From Ensifer adhaerens (GTDB lineage Bacteria; Pseudomonadota; Alphaproteobacteria; Rhizobiales; Rhizobiaceae), in the NCBI RefSeq assembly GCF_028993555.1, contig NZ_CP118610.1:2728001-2792000 (forward strand): a stretch of DNA of 64,000 nucleotides, written 5' to 3'. This document shows, piece after piece, positions 1 to 10,015 of this stretch. The position numbers were made by a program, and so were the translations under genes. The notes beneath the pieces are model-generated. The model worked only from the letters and a program-made list of their open reading frames with translations, ran no database searches and was not told where the DNA came from. Within the stretch, counting starts at the first letter, position 1, and each line of letters begins with the position of its first letter.

Positions 1-159
1 AAAATTTCCAGTCAGAAGACAAAAAATCGCCACCCGGAAGGCTCTCTGTGCGGAGCTTCCGAGGCTTGACGCGTCCCGGGGCGCTGATAGTTTGACCAAA
101 GGGTAAAAAATACGGGCGGCGAGCGCCGCCTGACGAAGAACAGACCGAGGAGAACTGGA

Positions 160-1485
160 ATGTCGAACCGTCTCAACACCCCGAACGATTTGCGCGCCTT
201 CTGGATGCCGTTCACAGCAAACCGGCAGTTCAAGAAGGAGCCGCGCCTGTTCGTCGGCGCCAAGGACATGTACTACACGACCCATGACGGTCGTACGGTG
301 CTGGACGGAACGGCGGGTCTGTGGTGCGTCAACGCCGGCCATTGTCGCCCGAAGATCACCGAGGCGATCCGCGAGCAGGCGGGCGAACTCGACTATGCTC
401 CGGCCTTCCAGCTCGGTCACCCCAAGGCCTTCGAACTGGCGAACCGCCTGGTCGACATCGCGCCCGAGGGCATGAATCACGTTCTCTACACCAACTCCGG
501 TTCGGAATCGGTCGACACCGCACTGAAGGTGGCGCTCGCCTATCACCGCGCCAAGGGCGACGGCTCGCGCTTCCGGTTGATCGGCCGTGAGCGCGGCTAT
601 CACGGCGTCAATTTCGGCGGCGTCTCGGTCGGCGGCATCGTTTCCAACCGCAAGATGTTCGGCACGCTTCTGACCGGCGTCGACCACATGCCGCACACGC
701 ACCTGCCGGCGCAAAACGCCTTTACCCGCGGCGAACCGGAACATGGCGGCGATCTTGCGACCGAACTCGAACGCATCGTCACGCTGCACGACGCCTCGAC
801 CATCGCCGCCGTGATCGTCGAACCGGTGGCCGGCTCCACCGGCGTGCTGATCCCGCCGAAGGGCTACCTGCAGAAACTACGCGAGATCTGCACCAAGCAC
901 GGCATCCTGTTGATCTTCGATGAAGTCATCACCGGTTTCGGCCGCCTCGGCACTCCCTTTGCTGCCCAATACTTCGACGTGAAGCCCGACATCATCACCA
1001 CGGCCAAGGGCCTGACCAACGGCGTTATCCCGATGGGCGCCGTCTTCGTCACCTCCGAGATCCATGATGCCTTCATGAATGGCCCGGAGCACATGATCGA
1101 GTTCTTCCACGGCTACACCTACTCGGGCAACCCGATCGCCTCTGCCGCAGCACTGGGCACGCTCGACACCTACAAGGAAGAAGGCCTGCTCACCCGCGCC
1201 GCCGAGCTCGCTCCCTATTGGGAAGAGGGCCTGCACTCGCTGAAGAATTGCCCCAATGTCATCGACATCCGCAATCTTGGCCTGATCGGCGCGATCGAGC
1301 TGCAGCCGATCGCAGGAGAGCCGACCAAGCGCGCCTTCTCGGCCTTCCTCAAGGCCTATGAGAGCGGCCTGTTGATCCGCACCACCGGCGACATCATCGC
1401 ACTGTCACCGCCGCTGATCATCACCAAAGCCCAGATCGACGAGCTTTTCGGCAAGCTGCGCGCCGTTCTCAACAGCAACATCTGA
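160..1485 (+). CDS. Class III omega-amino acid:pyruvate aminotransferase
   Basis: PLP-dependent class III aminotransferase of 441 residues, a normal length. The PLP-binding lysine is K283 in the motif TTAKGLTNG, preceded by the cofactor-binding [11 protein letters not shown] segment. An N-terminal [11 protein letters not shown] block is typical of beta-alanine/omega-amino acid:pyruvate transaminases. Known family role: transfer of an amino group from beta-alanine or another omega-amine to pyruvate, in the cytoplasm. The exact donor cannot be read from sequence. The ATG follows a GAGGAG ribosome site by about 8 bases. A perfect 6-bp hairpin (115-130) lies in the leader. Downstream is adenine deaminase, same strand, 130 bases away behind a terminator-like hairpin, so joint transcription is doubtful. 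Confidence 0.85.
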   Translation: MSNRLNTPNDLRAFWMPFTANRQFKKEPRLFVGAKDMYYTTHDGRTVLDGTAGLWCVNAGHCRPKITEAIREQAGELDYAPAFQLGHPKAFELANRLVDIAPEGMNHVLYTNSGSESVDTALKVALAYHRAKGDGSRFRLIGRERGYHGVNFGGVSVGGIVSNRKMFGTLLTGVDHMPHTHLPAQNAFTRGEPEHGGDLATELERIVTLHDASTIAAVIVEPVAGSTGVLIPPKGYLQKLREICTKHGILLIFDEVITGFGRLGTPFAAQYFDVKPDIITTAKGLTNGVIPMGAVFVTSEIHDAFMNGPEHMIEFFHGYTYSGNPIASAAALGTLDTYKEEGLLTRAAELAPYWEEGLHSLKNCPNVIDIRNLGLIGAIELQPIAGEPTKRAFSAFLKAYESGLLIRTTGDIIALSPPLIITKAQIDELFGKLRAVLNSNI

Positions 1486-1508
1486 GCGGCCAAGCGCCAA
1501 CAATCTTG

Positions 1509-1536
1509 ACCCTTTCCCCGGCGACGGGGGAAGGGT
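1509..1536 (+). terminator. Hairpin after the aminotransferase gene
   Basis: Twelve-pair stem with one G-U pair (arms 1509-1520 and 1525-1536) and a GCGA loop, 23 bases past the stop codon. Only a weak T-rich tail (TACTCTTAT) follows, so it may terminate inefficiently. It separates the aminotransferase from ade. Confidence 0.55.
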
Positions 1537-1615
1537 TACTCTTATCTGCCACACCGAACCTGGGCGCGATCACACCGACCGCACCGGGCGCGCCAAAGAA
1601 AACTGGAGTTGCCTC

Positions 1616-3313
1616 ATGTCCGAAGCGCTGGAACGCTACATCGATCAGGGCGTCGGTCGGGAGCCCTCGGACATCGTCTTGAAGGGCGGGCGCTTCTTCG
1701 ACCTCGTCACCGGCGAACTCGTCGCCTCGGACATCGCAATCTCCGGTGACCGCATCGTCGGCACCTTCGGCACCTATGAAGGCCGCGAGGAGATCGACAT
1801 TACCGGTCGCATCGTCGTTCCCGGCTTCATCGACACGCATCTGCACATCGAATCCTCGCTTGTCACCCCGCACGAATTCGATCGCTGCGTCCTGCCGCTC
1901 GGCATCACCACCGTCGTCTGCGACCCGCACGAGATCGCCAACGTGCTCGGCACCGAAGGCATCCAGTTCTTCCTGGATTCGGCGCTCGAAACGATCATGG
2001 ACATCCGCGTCCAGCTCTCGTCCTGCGTGCCGGCGACGCATCTGGAGACGTCGGGCGCCGATCTGCCGATCGAAAGGCTGCTGCCTTTCCGCCACCATCC
2101 GAAGGTCATCGGCCTTGCCGAGTTCATGAATTTCCCGGGTGTCGTGCACAAGGACCCGGTCTGCCTTGCCAAGCTGGATGCCTTCCAGGGCGCCCATATC
2201 GACGGCCATGCGCCGCTGCTTTCCGGCAAGGAATTGAATGGCTATCTTGCTGCCGGCATCCGCACCGACCACGAATGCACCTCGGCCGAGGAGGCGATGG
2301 AGAAGATCCGCAAGGGCATGCACATCCTCGTGCGCGAGGGCTCGGTCTCCAAGGACCTGCATGCGCTGATGCCGATCATTACCGAACGCCTGTCGCCATA
2401 CCTGGCGCTCTGCACCGACGATCGCAATCCGCTCGACATTGCCGAACAGGGCCATCTCGATCACATGATCCGCACGGCGATATCAGCCGGTGTCGAGCCG
2501 CTGGCGATCTATCGCGCCGCCTCGATCTCAGCCGCCCGTGCCTTCGGCTTACGCGATCGCGGCCTCGTCGCTCCCGGTTGGCGCGCCGACCTCGTGGTGA
2601 TCGACAGCCTGGAAAACTGCAAGGCCGAGACGGTGTTTTCCGGCGGCCGCCGGGTGACCGATGCGCTGTTTGCGACCCGAAACCCTGTTGAGCCCGTCGG
2701 CCTCGACAGCGTCAAGGCCGGCCACGTCCATGCCAGTGCGTTTGGTGTCCCTGTCACGGATGGCGATACGTCGGTCATCGGCGTGCTGCCCGGCAAGATC
2801 ATCACCGAACACCGCCGCTACCGCCTGCCGGCTGTCGGCAACCAGACCGGCGTCGATCTCGGACGCGACATCATCAAGGTCGCCGTCATCGAGCGCCACG
2901 GCGTCAACGGCAACCATGCCAACGGCTTCGTGCAAGGGTTCGGATTGAAGAAGGGCGCGATTGCCTCGACCGTCGGCCATGACAGCCACAACATCTGCGT
3001 CGTCGGCGTCAGCGAAGAAGACATGGCGATCGCCGCCAACCGCCTCGGCGAGATCAAGGGCGGCTTCGTCGTCGTCGAGGACGGCAAGGTGACCGGAGAG
3101 ATCGCGCTTCCGGTCGCGGGCCTGATGAGCCTTGAGCCTTACGAATCCGTCCGCGACACGCTGCACCATCTGAGGCACGCAGCTTTCGCGCTCGGAGCCA
3201 CGCTGGAAGAGCCCTTCCTGCAGCTCGCCTTCCTGCCGCTGCCGGTCATCCCGCACCTCAAGATCTCCGACCGCGGGCTCGTCGACGTCGACAAATTCAT
3301 GCTGATCGGCTGA
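1616..3313 (+). CDS. ade: Adenine deaminase
   Basis: Amidohydrolase converting adenine to hypoxanthine and ammonia, a purine salvage and catabolism entry step. The protein has 565 residues, the usual size. The metal-binding HxH is H75/H77 in [11 protein letters not shown], just after the strand VVPG. Other family signatures are the [11 protein letters not shown] block and the C-terminal [11 protein letters not shown] segment. The ATG at 1616 follows a GGAG site. It stands about 18 kb from xdhAB and the urate genes, yet its product hypoxanthine is the substrate of xanthine dehydrogenase, so I infer metabolic linkage without operon linkage. Confidence 0.95.
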   Translation: MSEALERYIDQGVGREPSDIVLKGGRFFDLVTGELVASDIAISGDRIVGTFGTYEGREEIDITGRIVVPGFIDTHLHIESSLVTPHEFDRCVLPLGITTVVCDPHEIANVLGTEGIQFFLDSALETIMDIRVQLSSCVPATHLETSGADLPIERLLPFRHHPKVIGLAEFMNFPGVVHKDPVCLAKLDAFQGAHIDGHAPLLSGKELNGYLAAGIRTDHECTSAEEAMEKIRKGMHILVREGSVSKDLHALMPIITERLSPYLALCTDDRNPLDIAEQGHLDHMIRTAISAGVEPLAIYRAASISAARAFGLRDRGLVAPGWRADLVVIDSLENCKAETVFSGGRRVTDALFATRNPVEPVGLDSVKAGHVHASAFGVPVTDGDTSVIGVLPGKIITEHRRYRLPAVGNQTGVDLGRDIIKVAVIERHGVNGNHANGFVQGFGLKKGAIASTVGHDSHNICVVGVSEEDMAIAANRLGEIKGGFVVVEDGKVTGEIALPVAGLMSLEPYESVRDTLHHLRHAAFALGATLEEPFLQLAFLPLPVIPHLKISDRGLVDVDKFMLIG

Positions 3314-3405
3314 GATACACAACCAGAATTAGAACTAGCTTCGATGCACTGGATTTTAACGAGTGCGCTAAGCGGCCTTTTGTGCCTTTCAGGCAGAATA
3401 GGTCC

Positions 3406-4197
3406 ATGGAAGCCTTAGAAACAACATATGCTTCGAGCCGCGCGCCCCGAGCCTACCGTGCTTGGCCGACCTACGGGCCCTACTTGCTGTTTCAAACTGT
3501 TCCGTGGCTGCTGGTAGCGACCGTGCTGCGCAGCTACGTAAGAGTGATGCCCACTGGCCTCGCATTGCTCGGCATGATGCTCGTCCAGTTTGCGGTGCTG
3601 ATCGCGTTTCTTCTTGCCAGCCAGAAAATGATCGAACTGGCAAAAGGATCGACGTCGCTCGCGCGACTGAGTTTCCGGGAGCAACTTGCCTTCGGCTGGC
3701 GCGTGATCTGGCGGTTTCTACTGCTATTTCTGCTCGCGACGTGCACCGCGAACTTTGCGGGCGTCGGCGAATTCCTGGCAGCTCGGCTCTGGCTCGGCTT
3801 CGACGGCATTGCGTTCCCCTGGCGGCAGGGCCTGCTCCAGCTATGGATCGCGATCATTGCGACCATGGCCTTCATGTTTGTCGTCGAAAAGGGGCAGGAG
3901 CGCGCGCCTCGCCTCCTCAGCGTCCTTCGCGAGATCGCGCTGCACCGGCGCCACCTGATGTGGGCACTGCTCTTCATCTCCCTGTTTCTGGTAATCGCAA
4001 CGTTCGTGCAAGGGCAGATTGCCATCATGCTTGCGCCGGTATTCGACCGCCCCGAGGTCAGCCGGGTCAGGTATCTGGCGTATATCGCCCTAATCCTCGC
4101 GTTTTCCTATATCCGGCTTTGGGGCATCGTCGCGATCCTGACTTACGCTCTGCGTGCGTCGTATCGGCGAGGATCGCAAATGCCGGAGGCAGAATGA
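3406..4197 (+). CDS. Polytopic membrane protein, function unknown
   Basis: Predicted inner-membrane protein of 263 residues with about six hydrophobic segments, a basic central loop and a short charged C-terminus. I do not recognise the family. ATG 3406 is chosen because AGG-rich sequence lies just upstream. An in-frame GTG at 3382 would add eight residues but has no visible ribosome site. It stands alone on the plus strand between ade and the convergent acetyltransferase gene, seven bases from that gene's stop. No catalytic motif is visible. Confidence 0.7.
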   Translation: MEALETTYASSRAPRAYRAWPTYGPYLLFQTVPWLLVATVLRSYVRVMPTGLALLGMMLVQFAVLIAFLLASQKMIELAKGSTSLARLSFREQLAFGWRVIWRFLLLFLLATCTANFAGVGEFLAARLWLGFDGIAFPWRQGLLQLWIAIIATMAFMFVVEKGQERAPRLLSVLREIALHRRHLMWALLFISLFLVIATFVQGQIAIMLAPVFDRPEVSRVRYLAYIALILAFSYIRLWGIVAILTYALRASYRRGSQMPEAE

Positions 4198-4204
4198 CGG
4201 ACGC

Positions 4205-4669
4205 TCAATTGTCCGCCGCAGCGGGCGACAGTTCCTTGCGGAAATAGACGACCCGCTCGGTCTCTTCAAAGCCAAGCGCCATATGCAGACTCTGGCTCCT
4301 GAGGTTGTCAGTCGCCGTGTCTGAGGCGAGTTCCTGGCATCCCTGGCTTGTCGCCCAGCGTTCGACGGCGACGATCAGCGCCCGCGCCACCCCGCGGCGC
4401 CGATAGGCGGGTAGGACATAGATGCCCTCAAGAAACGCTACCGGCGAGGTTTCGCACCCGTTGACATAGTCGCGGCGGATCGATGCCTCGGCGAAACCTG
4501 CGGCAACACCAGCCTCGTCCTCGCACAGGAACGACGCATAGCGGTCGCTTTCGGCAAGCGTGGATTCGACCTCGGCGCGATGCTCCGCCTCGGGCGTATC
4601 CGGCCAGAGCGCCAGACGCATCTCGACCCACCGGCCGATGGTTTCGCCATTCATCAACAATACGCGCAT
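4205..4669 (-). CDS. AAC(6')-type GNAT acetyltransferase
   Basis: GNAT-fold acetyl-CoA-dependent N-acetyltransferase of 154 residues. Beyond the general GNAT acetyl-CoA loop (RRRGVARAL), it carries blocks I recognise from chromosomal aminoglycoside 6'-N-acetyltransferases: DYVNG followed by SPVAFLEGIYV, then GCQELASDT and the C-terminal GFEETERVVYFRKEL. Known family role: acetylation of the 6'-amino group of aminoglycosides, though natural substrates of chromosomal members are often unknown. The ATG overlaps the alpha-glucosidase stop as TGATG, so the two genes are translationally coupled. A TTG three bases earlier and an ATG at 4654 are alternative starts. Resistance is inference. Confidence 0.75.
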   Translation of the reverse strand: MRVLLMNGETIGRWVEMRLALWPDTPEAEHRAEVESTLAESDRYASFLCEDEAGVAAGFAEASIRRDYVNGCETSPVAFLEGIYVLPAYRRRGVARALIVAVERWATSQGCQELASDTATDNLRSQSLHMALGFEETERVVYFRKELSPAAADN

Positions 4670-6303
4670 CAAAGCTTCCCGCAGAAGGCCGATAATCCGG
4701 CAACCTGGATGCTACCCGCTTCGAGGCGCGCCGGATATCCGGGCAAATCCAGGGGCTCCAGGCCAGCGGGGGCCAGGAACGCCTGCGGTTCGCGGGTGAG
4801 GTTGAAGACGAAGAGCAGGCGCTCGCCGTCTTTTTCGCGAACGAAAGCCAGAAGATCGCTGTTGCTGTCGAGGAAATGCATCGCTCCATCGTGCAGAACC
4901 GGTCGCGATCTGCGGAAGGCAAGCGTCGCCCGATAGTGGTCGAGCACTGTGCCCGCGCCTTCGGCGATGGCATCGACGGCCAGGCGGAGATGTTCCGCCG
5001 GCACCGGCAGCCAGGGCTTGCCGCCGGTAAAACCGGCATTGGCCGCCGCCTTTTCCCAGACCATTGGCGTGCGGCAGCCGTCGCGGCCCTTGTAGGAGGG
5101 CCAGAAGCGGATGCCATAGGGATCGCGCAGGTCTTCGAAGGCAAGCTCGGCCTCCGGCAGTCCCAGCTCTTCGCCCTGGTAGAGACAGATCGAACCGCGC
5201 AGACTGGCAAGCAGCGTGATCGCCAGCCGCGCCACGGTCTCACGCTCCGCCGCGCCGCGAGCGAAGCGGCTGACATGGCGCGTCACGTCGTGGTTGGAAA
5301 AGGCCCAGCAGACCCAGCCGTCGGTGACCGCCTTCTGGAAATTCTCGACGCAGCGGCGGATATGGGCCGCGGTGAAGTCCGGGCCGAGCAGGTCGAAGGT
5401 GTAACACATGTTGAGCTTGTCGCCGCCGCCGGTATAGGCGGCCACGGTCTTCAGCGAGCGGGCGCCATCACCCACCTCGCCCACGGTCATGCGGCCCTCG
5501 TAGCGGTCGAGCAGTGCCCGGAACCGCTGGAGAAAGGCGATATTCTCCGGCTGGCTCTTGTCGTAGAGATGGTCCTGCATGCCATAGGGGTTCACGTCGG
5601 GCGCATCGTTGCTGGTGGCGTCCGGATCGGGAACGAGCGGCGGGTTATCGCGCAGATGCCGGTCATGAAAATAGAAGTTCACCGTATCGAGGCGGAAGCC
5701 GTCGACGCCGCGATCGAGCCAGAAGCGGGCAGCATCGAGCACAGCGTCCTGCACATCCGGATTGTGGAAGTTGAGATCGGGCTGCGAGCCGAGGAAGTTG
5801 TGCATGTAGTATTGCTTGCGCACCCCGTCCCATTCCCAGGCCGGTCCGCCGAAGATCGACAGCCAGTTGTTGGGCGCCGTGCCATCGGGCTTCGGATCGG
5901 CCCAGACATACCAGTCGGCCTTGTCGTTCGTCCGGTTCGACCGGCTTTCGACGAACCAGGGATGGCGGTCGGACGTGTGCGAGATCACCTGGTCGATGAT
6001 CACCTTGAGGCCAAGCCGATGCGCCTCGGCGAGCATCTCGTCGAAATCCGCGAGCGTGCCGAACATCGGATCGACGTCGCAATAGTCGGACACGTCGTAG
6101 CCCATATCGGCCTGCGGCGAGGTGAAGAACGGCGAGAGCCAGATCGCGTCGACACCGAGCGAGGCGATGTGGGGCAATCTGCGGGTAACGCCCTTGAGGT
6201 CACCGATGCCGTCGTCGTCCGTGTCCTGGAAGGAGCGCGGATAGACCTGGTAGATCACCGCGCCGCGCCACCAGTCTTCGCTCGATACCCTGAGAGACGC
6301 CAT
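4669..6303 (-). CDS. aglA: Alpha-glucosidase, GH13 family
   Basis: Cytoplasmic GH13 glycosidase of 544 residues that hydrolyses alpha-glucosides such as sucrose, maltose or trehalulose-type sugars. Catalytic residues are visible: nucleophile D206 in GFRLDTVNF, acid E276 in TVGEVGD and transition-state stabiliser D339 in AFSNHDVTR. The N-terminal WWRGAVIYQVYPRSF block is typical of oligo-1,6-glucosidase-like enzymes. It resembles S. meliloti AglA, but the aglEFG transporter genes usual in that operon are absent here. No signal peptide is seen. Its stop overlaps the start of the acetyltransferase gene, and it is divergent from kdgK across 165 bases. Confidence 0.88.
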   Translation of the reverse strand: MASLRVSSEDWWRGAVIYQVYPRSFQDTDDDGIGDLKGVTRRLPHIASLGVDAIWLSPFFTSPQADMGYDVSDYCDVDPMFGTLADFDEMLAEAHRLGLKVIIDQVISHTSDRHPWFVESRSNRTNDKADWYVWADPKPDGTAPNNWLSIFGGPAWEWDGVRKQYYMHNFLGSQPDLNFHNPDVQDAVLDAARFWLDRGVDGFRLDTVNFYFHDRHLRDNPPLVPDPDATSNDAPDVNPYGMQDHLYDKSQPENIAFLQRFRALLDRYEGRMTVGEVGDGARSLKTVAAYTGGGDKLNMCYTFDLLGPDFTAAHIRRCVENFQKAVTDGWVCWAFSNHDVTRHVSRFARGAAERETVARLAITLLASLRGSICLYQGEELGLPEAELAFEDLRDPYGIRFWPSYKGRDGCRTPMVWEKAAANAGFTGGKPWLPVPAEHLRLAVDAIAEGAGTVLDHYRATLAFRRSRPVLHDGAMHFLDSNSDLLAFVREKDGERLLFVFNLTREPQAFLAPAGLEPLDLPGYPARLEAGSIQVAGLSAFCGKL

Positions 6304-6468
6304 GAATGCCCCCTTGAAGACGATCCGTCGGACAAAGGTGTAGCGTTGCCCGGTCGATCAGTAAACGCCGATCGGTTCCGCCGCGAGGGCCAGCGGAAAC
6401 AATCTCTTGCCGTAGGCGGCCGAGCCCCTTATCCCGTCTCAGGCGAAATCTTGTGAGGAGGAAAGTCG

Positions 6469-7386
6469 TTGGCCGGGAAGATGCTTGCGATCGGGGAGTG
6501 CATGGTTGAACTCATGCAGGCAGAAGGCGGACTGCTGCGCAAAGGCTATGCCGGCGACACCTTCAATGCCGCCTACTATGCTCGCCTCTTCATGCCTGCT
6601 GACTGGACCGTCGGCTATTGCTCCGCCGTCGGCACAGACACGGTCTCCGACGAGATGCTGGCCTTCATGGCGGAAAAGGCAATCGACACGTCAGCGGTGC
6701 GTCGGATCGAGAGCCGCTCGGCCGGGCTCTACATGATCCACCTGAAGGACGGCGAGCGCAGCTTTTCCTACTGGCGCTCCCACTCGGCGGCCAAGCTGCT
6801 TGCCGACGATGCCGATCATCTGAGAAGCGCGATCGAGGGCTCCGACCTCATCCTCTATTCCGGCATCACGCTGGCGATCCTGGCGCCCGACGCAGTGGAA
6901 ACGCTGCTGTCGGAACTGCGCCGTGCCAAGGCTGCCGGAAAGCTGGTGGTTTTCGACCCCAACATCCGCCCGCGCCTCTGGGACGACGCCGAGCGCATGC
7001 GCCGGACGCTGACCGATGGCGCCCGCGCCGCAACCCTCGTCATGCCGAGCTTCGACGATGAGGTCACCCATTTCGGTGACGCTTCGATCGAGGCGACGAT
7101 TGCGCGCTACAAGAGCCTCGGCGCTGCCAATGTCGTCGTGAAAGATGGCGAGAAGGGCGTCACGCTCGCCTTCGGCGATGCTGCGGCCGAACATGTGCCG
7201 GCGACGCCGGTCGAACGCGTCGTCGATACGACCAGCGCCGGCGACAGCTTCAACGGCGCGTTCGTTGCCAGGCTTGTCGCAGGCGACACGCCGGTAGAAG
7301 CCGCCGCCTTCGCGGCAAGTGTCGCTGCCGGCGTCATCGGTCACCATGGCGCGCTAGTTGCCAAAGAAAAGCTGCCTGCGGCCTGA
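6469..7386 (+). CDS. kdgK: 2-keto-3-deoxygluconate kinase (PfkB family)
   Basis: PfkB/ribokinase-family sugar kinase of 305 residues, probably phosphorylating 2-keto-3-deoxygluconate to KDPG for the Entner-Doudoroff route. The C-terminal signature DTTSAGDSFNGA is intact, with catalytic base D259, and the N-terminal half has GYAGDTFNAAYY, typical of KdgK. The TTG start at 6469 is supported by a strong GAGGAGG site seven bases upstream. The first ATG (6481) is too far from that site. The gene converges on der with 17 bases between the stops. Other PfkB substrates remain possible. Confidence 0.8.
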   Translation: MAGKMLAIGECMVELMQAEGGLLRKGYAGDTFNAAYYARLFMPADWTVGYCSAVGTDTVSDEMLAFMAEKAIDTSAVRRIESRSAGLYMIHLKDGERSFSYWRSHSAAKLLADDADHLRSAIEGSDLILYSGITLAILAPDAVETLLSELRRAKAAGKLVVFDPNIRPRLWDDAERMRRTLTDGARAATLVMPSFDDEVTHFGDASIEATIARYKSLGAANVVVKDGEKGVTLAFGDAAAEHVPATPVERVVDTTSAGDSFNGAFVARLVAGDTPVEAAAFAASVAAGVIGHHGALVAKEKLPAA

Positions 7387-7396
7387 GCCGAAGAAG

Positions 7397-7416
7397 GAAG
7401 CGCCTAACGGCGCTTC
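7397..7416. terminator. Shared hairpin between kdgK and der
   Basis: Perfect 8-bp stem (7397-7404 and 7409-7416) with a TAAC loop. The loop contains the der stop codon, read from the minus strand. It sits where the two convergent transcripts meet. There is no long T tract on either strand, so it may be an mRNA end-protecting hairpin. Confidence 0.5.
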
Positions 7417-8837
7417 TTCGCCTTGGACTCGTAGGGGTTGTCGCCTGAGCGGAAGTGCATGCGGATCGGCACGCCCGGCAGGTCGAAGTCGTTGCGCAGG
7501 CCGTTGATCAGGTAGCGGACGTAGGATTCCGGCAGCGCGTCGGGACGGGTGCACGAGATCATGAAACCCGGCGGACGGGCTTTCACCTGCGTCATGTACT
7601 TCAATTTCAGGCGGCGACCGGACACGGCCGGTGGCGGATGCTGAATCGTCTGCGATTCCAGCCAGCGATTGAGCCGCGCGGTCGAGATGCGGCGGTTCCA
7701 GGTCTTGTCCGTCTCGATGATCGCCTGCATCAACCGGTCGAGGCCGTAGCCGGTGTGGCCGGAAATCGGCACGGCGCGGATGCCGCGCGCCTGCGGCAGG
7801 AGCCGCTCGGTCTTTTCGCGCAGATCGGCAAGTACCGCCTGCCAGTCCTCGACCAGATCCCACTTGTTGAAGGCAAGCACCGCCGCCCTGCCCTCACGCA
7901 GGACGAGATCGACGATCTGCAGGTCCTGCTTTTCGAAGGGGATGGTTGCGTCGAAGACGATGACAACAGTCTCGGCGAAACGAATGGCGCGCAGTGCGTC
8001 GGCAACCGAGAGCTTTTCGAGCTTTTCCTGAACCTTGGCCTTGCGGCGCATGCCGGCGGTGTCAAACATCTTGATGGTGCGGCCGCGCCAGTCCCATTCC
8101 ACCGAGATGGAATCACGGGTGATGCCGGCTTCCGGGCCGGTCAGCAGACGATCTTCGCCGAGGAAGCGGTTGATCAGCGTTGACTTGCCGGCGTTCGGAC
8201 GGCCGACGATCGCCACGCGCAGCGGCTTGGTCTCGTCATAGGCCGCCTCGGCCTCTTCCTCTTCGCCGTCTTCGTCCTTGAACGTCGGACGCAGATCGAT
8301 GTCGGTCTCGGCGACGTCATCCTCCGGCGGGAAGGCCCGCTCTTCGCCGATCGCAGCAACGATCGCGTCACGCAGATCGAGCATGCCCTGCCCGTGTTCG
8401 GCCGAGATCGGGCAAGGCTCACCGAGGCCAAGCGTGAAGGCATCGTAGAAGCCGCCGTCGGAGCCGCGCGCCTCGGACTTGTTGGCGACGAGAACCACCG
8501 GCTTGCCGCGGCGACGCAGCATTTCGGCGAGCGTCTCGTCGGCCGGCGTCAGGCCGCCCTTGGCGTCGACCAGAAACAGCGACAGATCGGCTTCATCGAT
8601 CGCAGCTTCGGTCTGCGCCCACATGCGGCCCTGCAGGGTGTCCGGAGCCGATTGCTCGAGACCGGCCGTGTCGATGATGCGGAAGCGCAGATCGATGAGC
8701 TTGGCATCGCCCGGCCGGCGGTCACGGGTAACACCCGGCGTATCGTCGACGAGCGCCAGCTTCTTGCCGACCAGACGGTTGAACAAGGTGGACTTGCCGA
8801 CATTGGGACGCCCGACGATGGCGACGGTGAAGCTCAT
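7404..8837 (-). CDS. der: Ribosome-assembly GTPase Der (EngA)
   Basis: Essential double-GTPase that matures the 50S ribosomal subunit. The protein has 477 residues. Two G domains are seen: the first P-loop GRPNVGKST begins at residue 9 and the second GRPNAGKST at about residue 210, separated by an acidic linker rich in E and D, followed by a KH-like C-terminal domain ending in a basic KKRR tail. I start at ATG 8837 because the P-loop follows within nine residues, as in all Der proteins. An upstream extension to 8972 would run through a palindromic repeat and is rejected. It lies downstream of the TPR gene in the same direction, as in the E. coli yfgM-bamB-der neighbourhood. Confidence 0.95.
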   Translation of the reverse strand: MSFTVAIVGRPNVGKSTLFNRLVGKKLALVDDTPGVTRDRRPGDAKLIDLRFRIIDTAGLEQSAPDTLQGRMWAQTEAAIDEADLSLFLVDAKGGLTPADETLAEMLRRRGKPVVLVANKSEARGSDGGFYDAFTLGLGEPCPISAEHGQGMLDLRDAIVAAIGEERAFPPEDDVAETDIDLRPTFKDEDGEEEEAEAAYDETKPLRVAIVGRPNAGKSTLINRFLGEDRLLTGPEAGITRDSISVEWDWRGRTIKMFDTAGMRRKAKVQEKLEKLSVADALRAIRFAETVVIVFDATIPFEKQDLQIVDLVLREGRAAVLAFNKWDLVEDWQAVLADLREKTERLLPQARGIRAVPISGHTGYGLDRLMQAIIETDKTWNRRISTARLNRWLESQTIQHPPPAVSGRRLKLKYMTQVKARPPGFMISCTRPDALPESYVRYLINGLRNDFDLPGVPIRMHFRSGDNPYESKAKKRR

Positions 8838-8957
8838 GGATCTATTCCGTTTCCGCTTGGAGCGCGAAAGCCGACTGGTCGGGTCGCGCTCAAATCCTGT
8901 TTTCCGCCGCATCCAGGCGGCGCCGGTTCCGCCAGGAACCGTTTCGATTGTTTCAGA

Positions 8958-9000
8958 CAATTCCAGACGCAAAACCGCTTAAGCACTTTTGCTGGAATTG
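8958..9000. repeat. 43-nt palindromic element, copy 1
   Basis: Outer arms CAATTCCAG and CTGGAATTG pair perfectly. Inner arms GCAAAA and TTTTGC flank the loop CCGCTTAAGCAC. It belongs to the same family as the elements at 9016, 14671, 14725 and 41856, in which both stems change by compensating substitutions. Confidence 0.8.
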
Positions 9001-9015
9001 CTTGTCTGTCTTTCA

Positions 9016-9058
9016 CAATTCCGGACGCAAAACCGCCTGAGCACGTTTGCTGGAACTG
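9016..9058. repeat. 43-nt palindromic element, copy 2
   Basis: Tandem neighbour of copy 1, 58 bases on. Arms CAATTCCGG and CTGGAACTG pair with mismatches. The inner stem is GCAAA/TTTGC and the loop differs at a few positions. It looks like a slightly decayed copy. Confidence 0.75.
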
Positions 9059-9168
9059 CTTTAAATGCTTTAGCGCACAACCCCAAGATCGAGATCGATT
9101 TTGGGATCATGCGCTGATTCGAAAGGGTCTTGCACCCTGTGCCCATCCACGGGGGATGGGCGAAAACC

Positions 9169-9837
9169 TTAGGCCTTGCCGCTGGCCGCAATCACGTCGA
9201 GCAGCATCTGGGCGCGACCGGTGATGTTGCGCGGGCTCTGCGTGTCGTCGACGATTTGCTGGAACCAGGTCTTCGCCTTGGCGTAGTCGCCGGCCTTGTA
9301 GGCTGCGAGACCAAGCGCTTCGCGGGCCGAGTGGCGCATGTTGTTCTGCGGCGTCGCAAGCTGCTCGACTTCTGCCGAGACCTGATCGTAGCTGCCAGCG
9401 TCAACGAGCAGATAGGCCGCACGCAGCCGCGCCGCTTCCTGGATGGCAGCCGGAACGCTGCCGTCCTTGCCGATGGCGGAGAATGCCTTCACTGCCGCGT
9501 CGGTTTCACCCTTCTGTGCCTGCAGCGTTGCGGCGCGCAGACGGGCCAGCACCGGATAGGCGCCGTAGCCGTCCTTTTCCAGCGCGTTCAAGGCGACAAG
9601 CGCCTCGTCCGTCTTGTTTTCCTTGGCGAGGTTGAGCGCCTGCAGGAAGGCATCGCCCGACTTGGAGGATGCCCCCTCCTGCCAGTAGTCGAACCCGACC
9701 TTGCCGATCGTGCCGAGAACGATAAGCACGGCGATCGCTGCGATGACACCGCCGAAACGCGCCCAGATGCTCTTCATCTGGTCGGAACGCAGTTCCTCAT
9801 TGACCTCGCGGATAAAGCTGTCGTCTTGGTTCGCCAT
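9169..9837 (-). CDS. Membrane-anchored TPR protein, YfgM-like
   Basis: Protein of 222 residues: a short cytoplasmic N-terminus (about 1-27), one membrane helix (about 28-47) and a long periplasmic TPR-like helical region to the C-terminus. This is the architecture of YfgM/TPR_21 proteins, which in E. coli associate with the Sec translocon and periplasmic chaperones. Placement upstream of der on the same strand matches the yfgM-bamB-der neighbourhood, but no bamB lies between them here. ATG 9837 is the only plausible start. It is probably a Sec-linked chaperone-network component by homology. Confidence 0.75.
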   Translation of the reverse strand: MANQDDSFIREVNEELRSDQMKSIWARFGGVIAAIAVLIVLGTIGKVGFDYWQEGASSKSGDAFLQALNLAKENKTDEALVALNALEKDGYGAYPVLARLRAATLQAQKGETDAAVKAFSAIGKDGSVPAAIQEAARLRAAYLLVDAGSYDQVSAEVEQLATPQNNMRHSAREALGLAAYKAGDYAKAKTWFQQIVDDTQSPRNITGRAQMLLDVIAASGKA

Positions 9838-10015
9838 CTACTGCCCCGGCCTTGCGTGCCCACTGGTGCGCCGTTCGAACCGCCACCGACGGGAACAGCA
9901 CACGATCTCAAACTTTTCGAGCATGTGCGGCACACCCCTTGAGGACATGCCACACTCTCATGGATTTTGCGCCTTCTACCCGATTTTGCGGCGCTTGTAA
10001 GGGGGCTGGCGTTAT

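Larger units (their letters stand above)
8838..9168. other. Non-coding spacer rich in palindromes between the TPR gene and der
   Basis: No credible gene is seen in these 331 bases. They hold a GC-rich hairpin region (about 8895-8945), two copies of a 43-nt palindrome (listed separately) and a further inverted repeat around 9082-9105 (CCCAAGATCGA paired with TCGATTTTGGG-type sequence). The region must also carry the der leader or promoter. The purine-rich stretch just before ATG 8837 is a weak ribosome site. Confidence 0.6.

Noticed and set aside
1..159. Promoter for the aminotransferase gene
   Set aside because: TTGACG and TTGACC hexamers occur but neither has a matching -10 at normal spacing; only leader hairpins are clear.
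4876..6456. A 526-codon open frame antisense to the alpha-glucosidase gene
   Set aside because: It is a mirror of GC-rich codon usage in aglA, has no family motifs and covers a gene with a full GH13 catalytic set.
8838..8972. N-terminal extension of Der
   Set aside because: It would encode part of a palindromic repeat and place 45 extra residues before the P-loop, unlike any Der.
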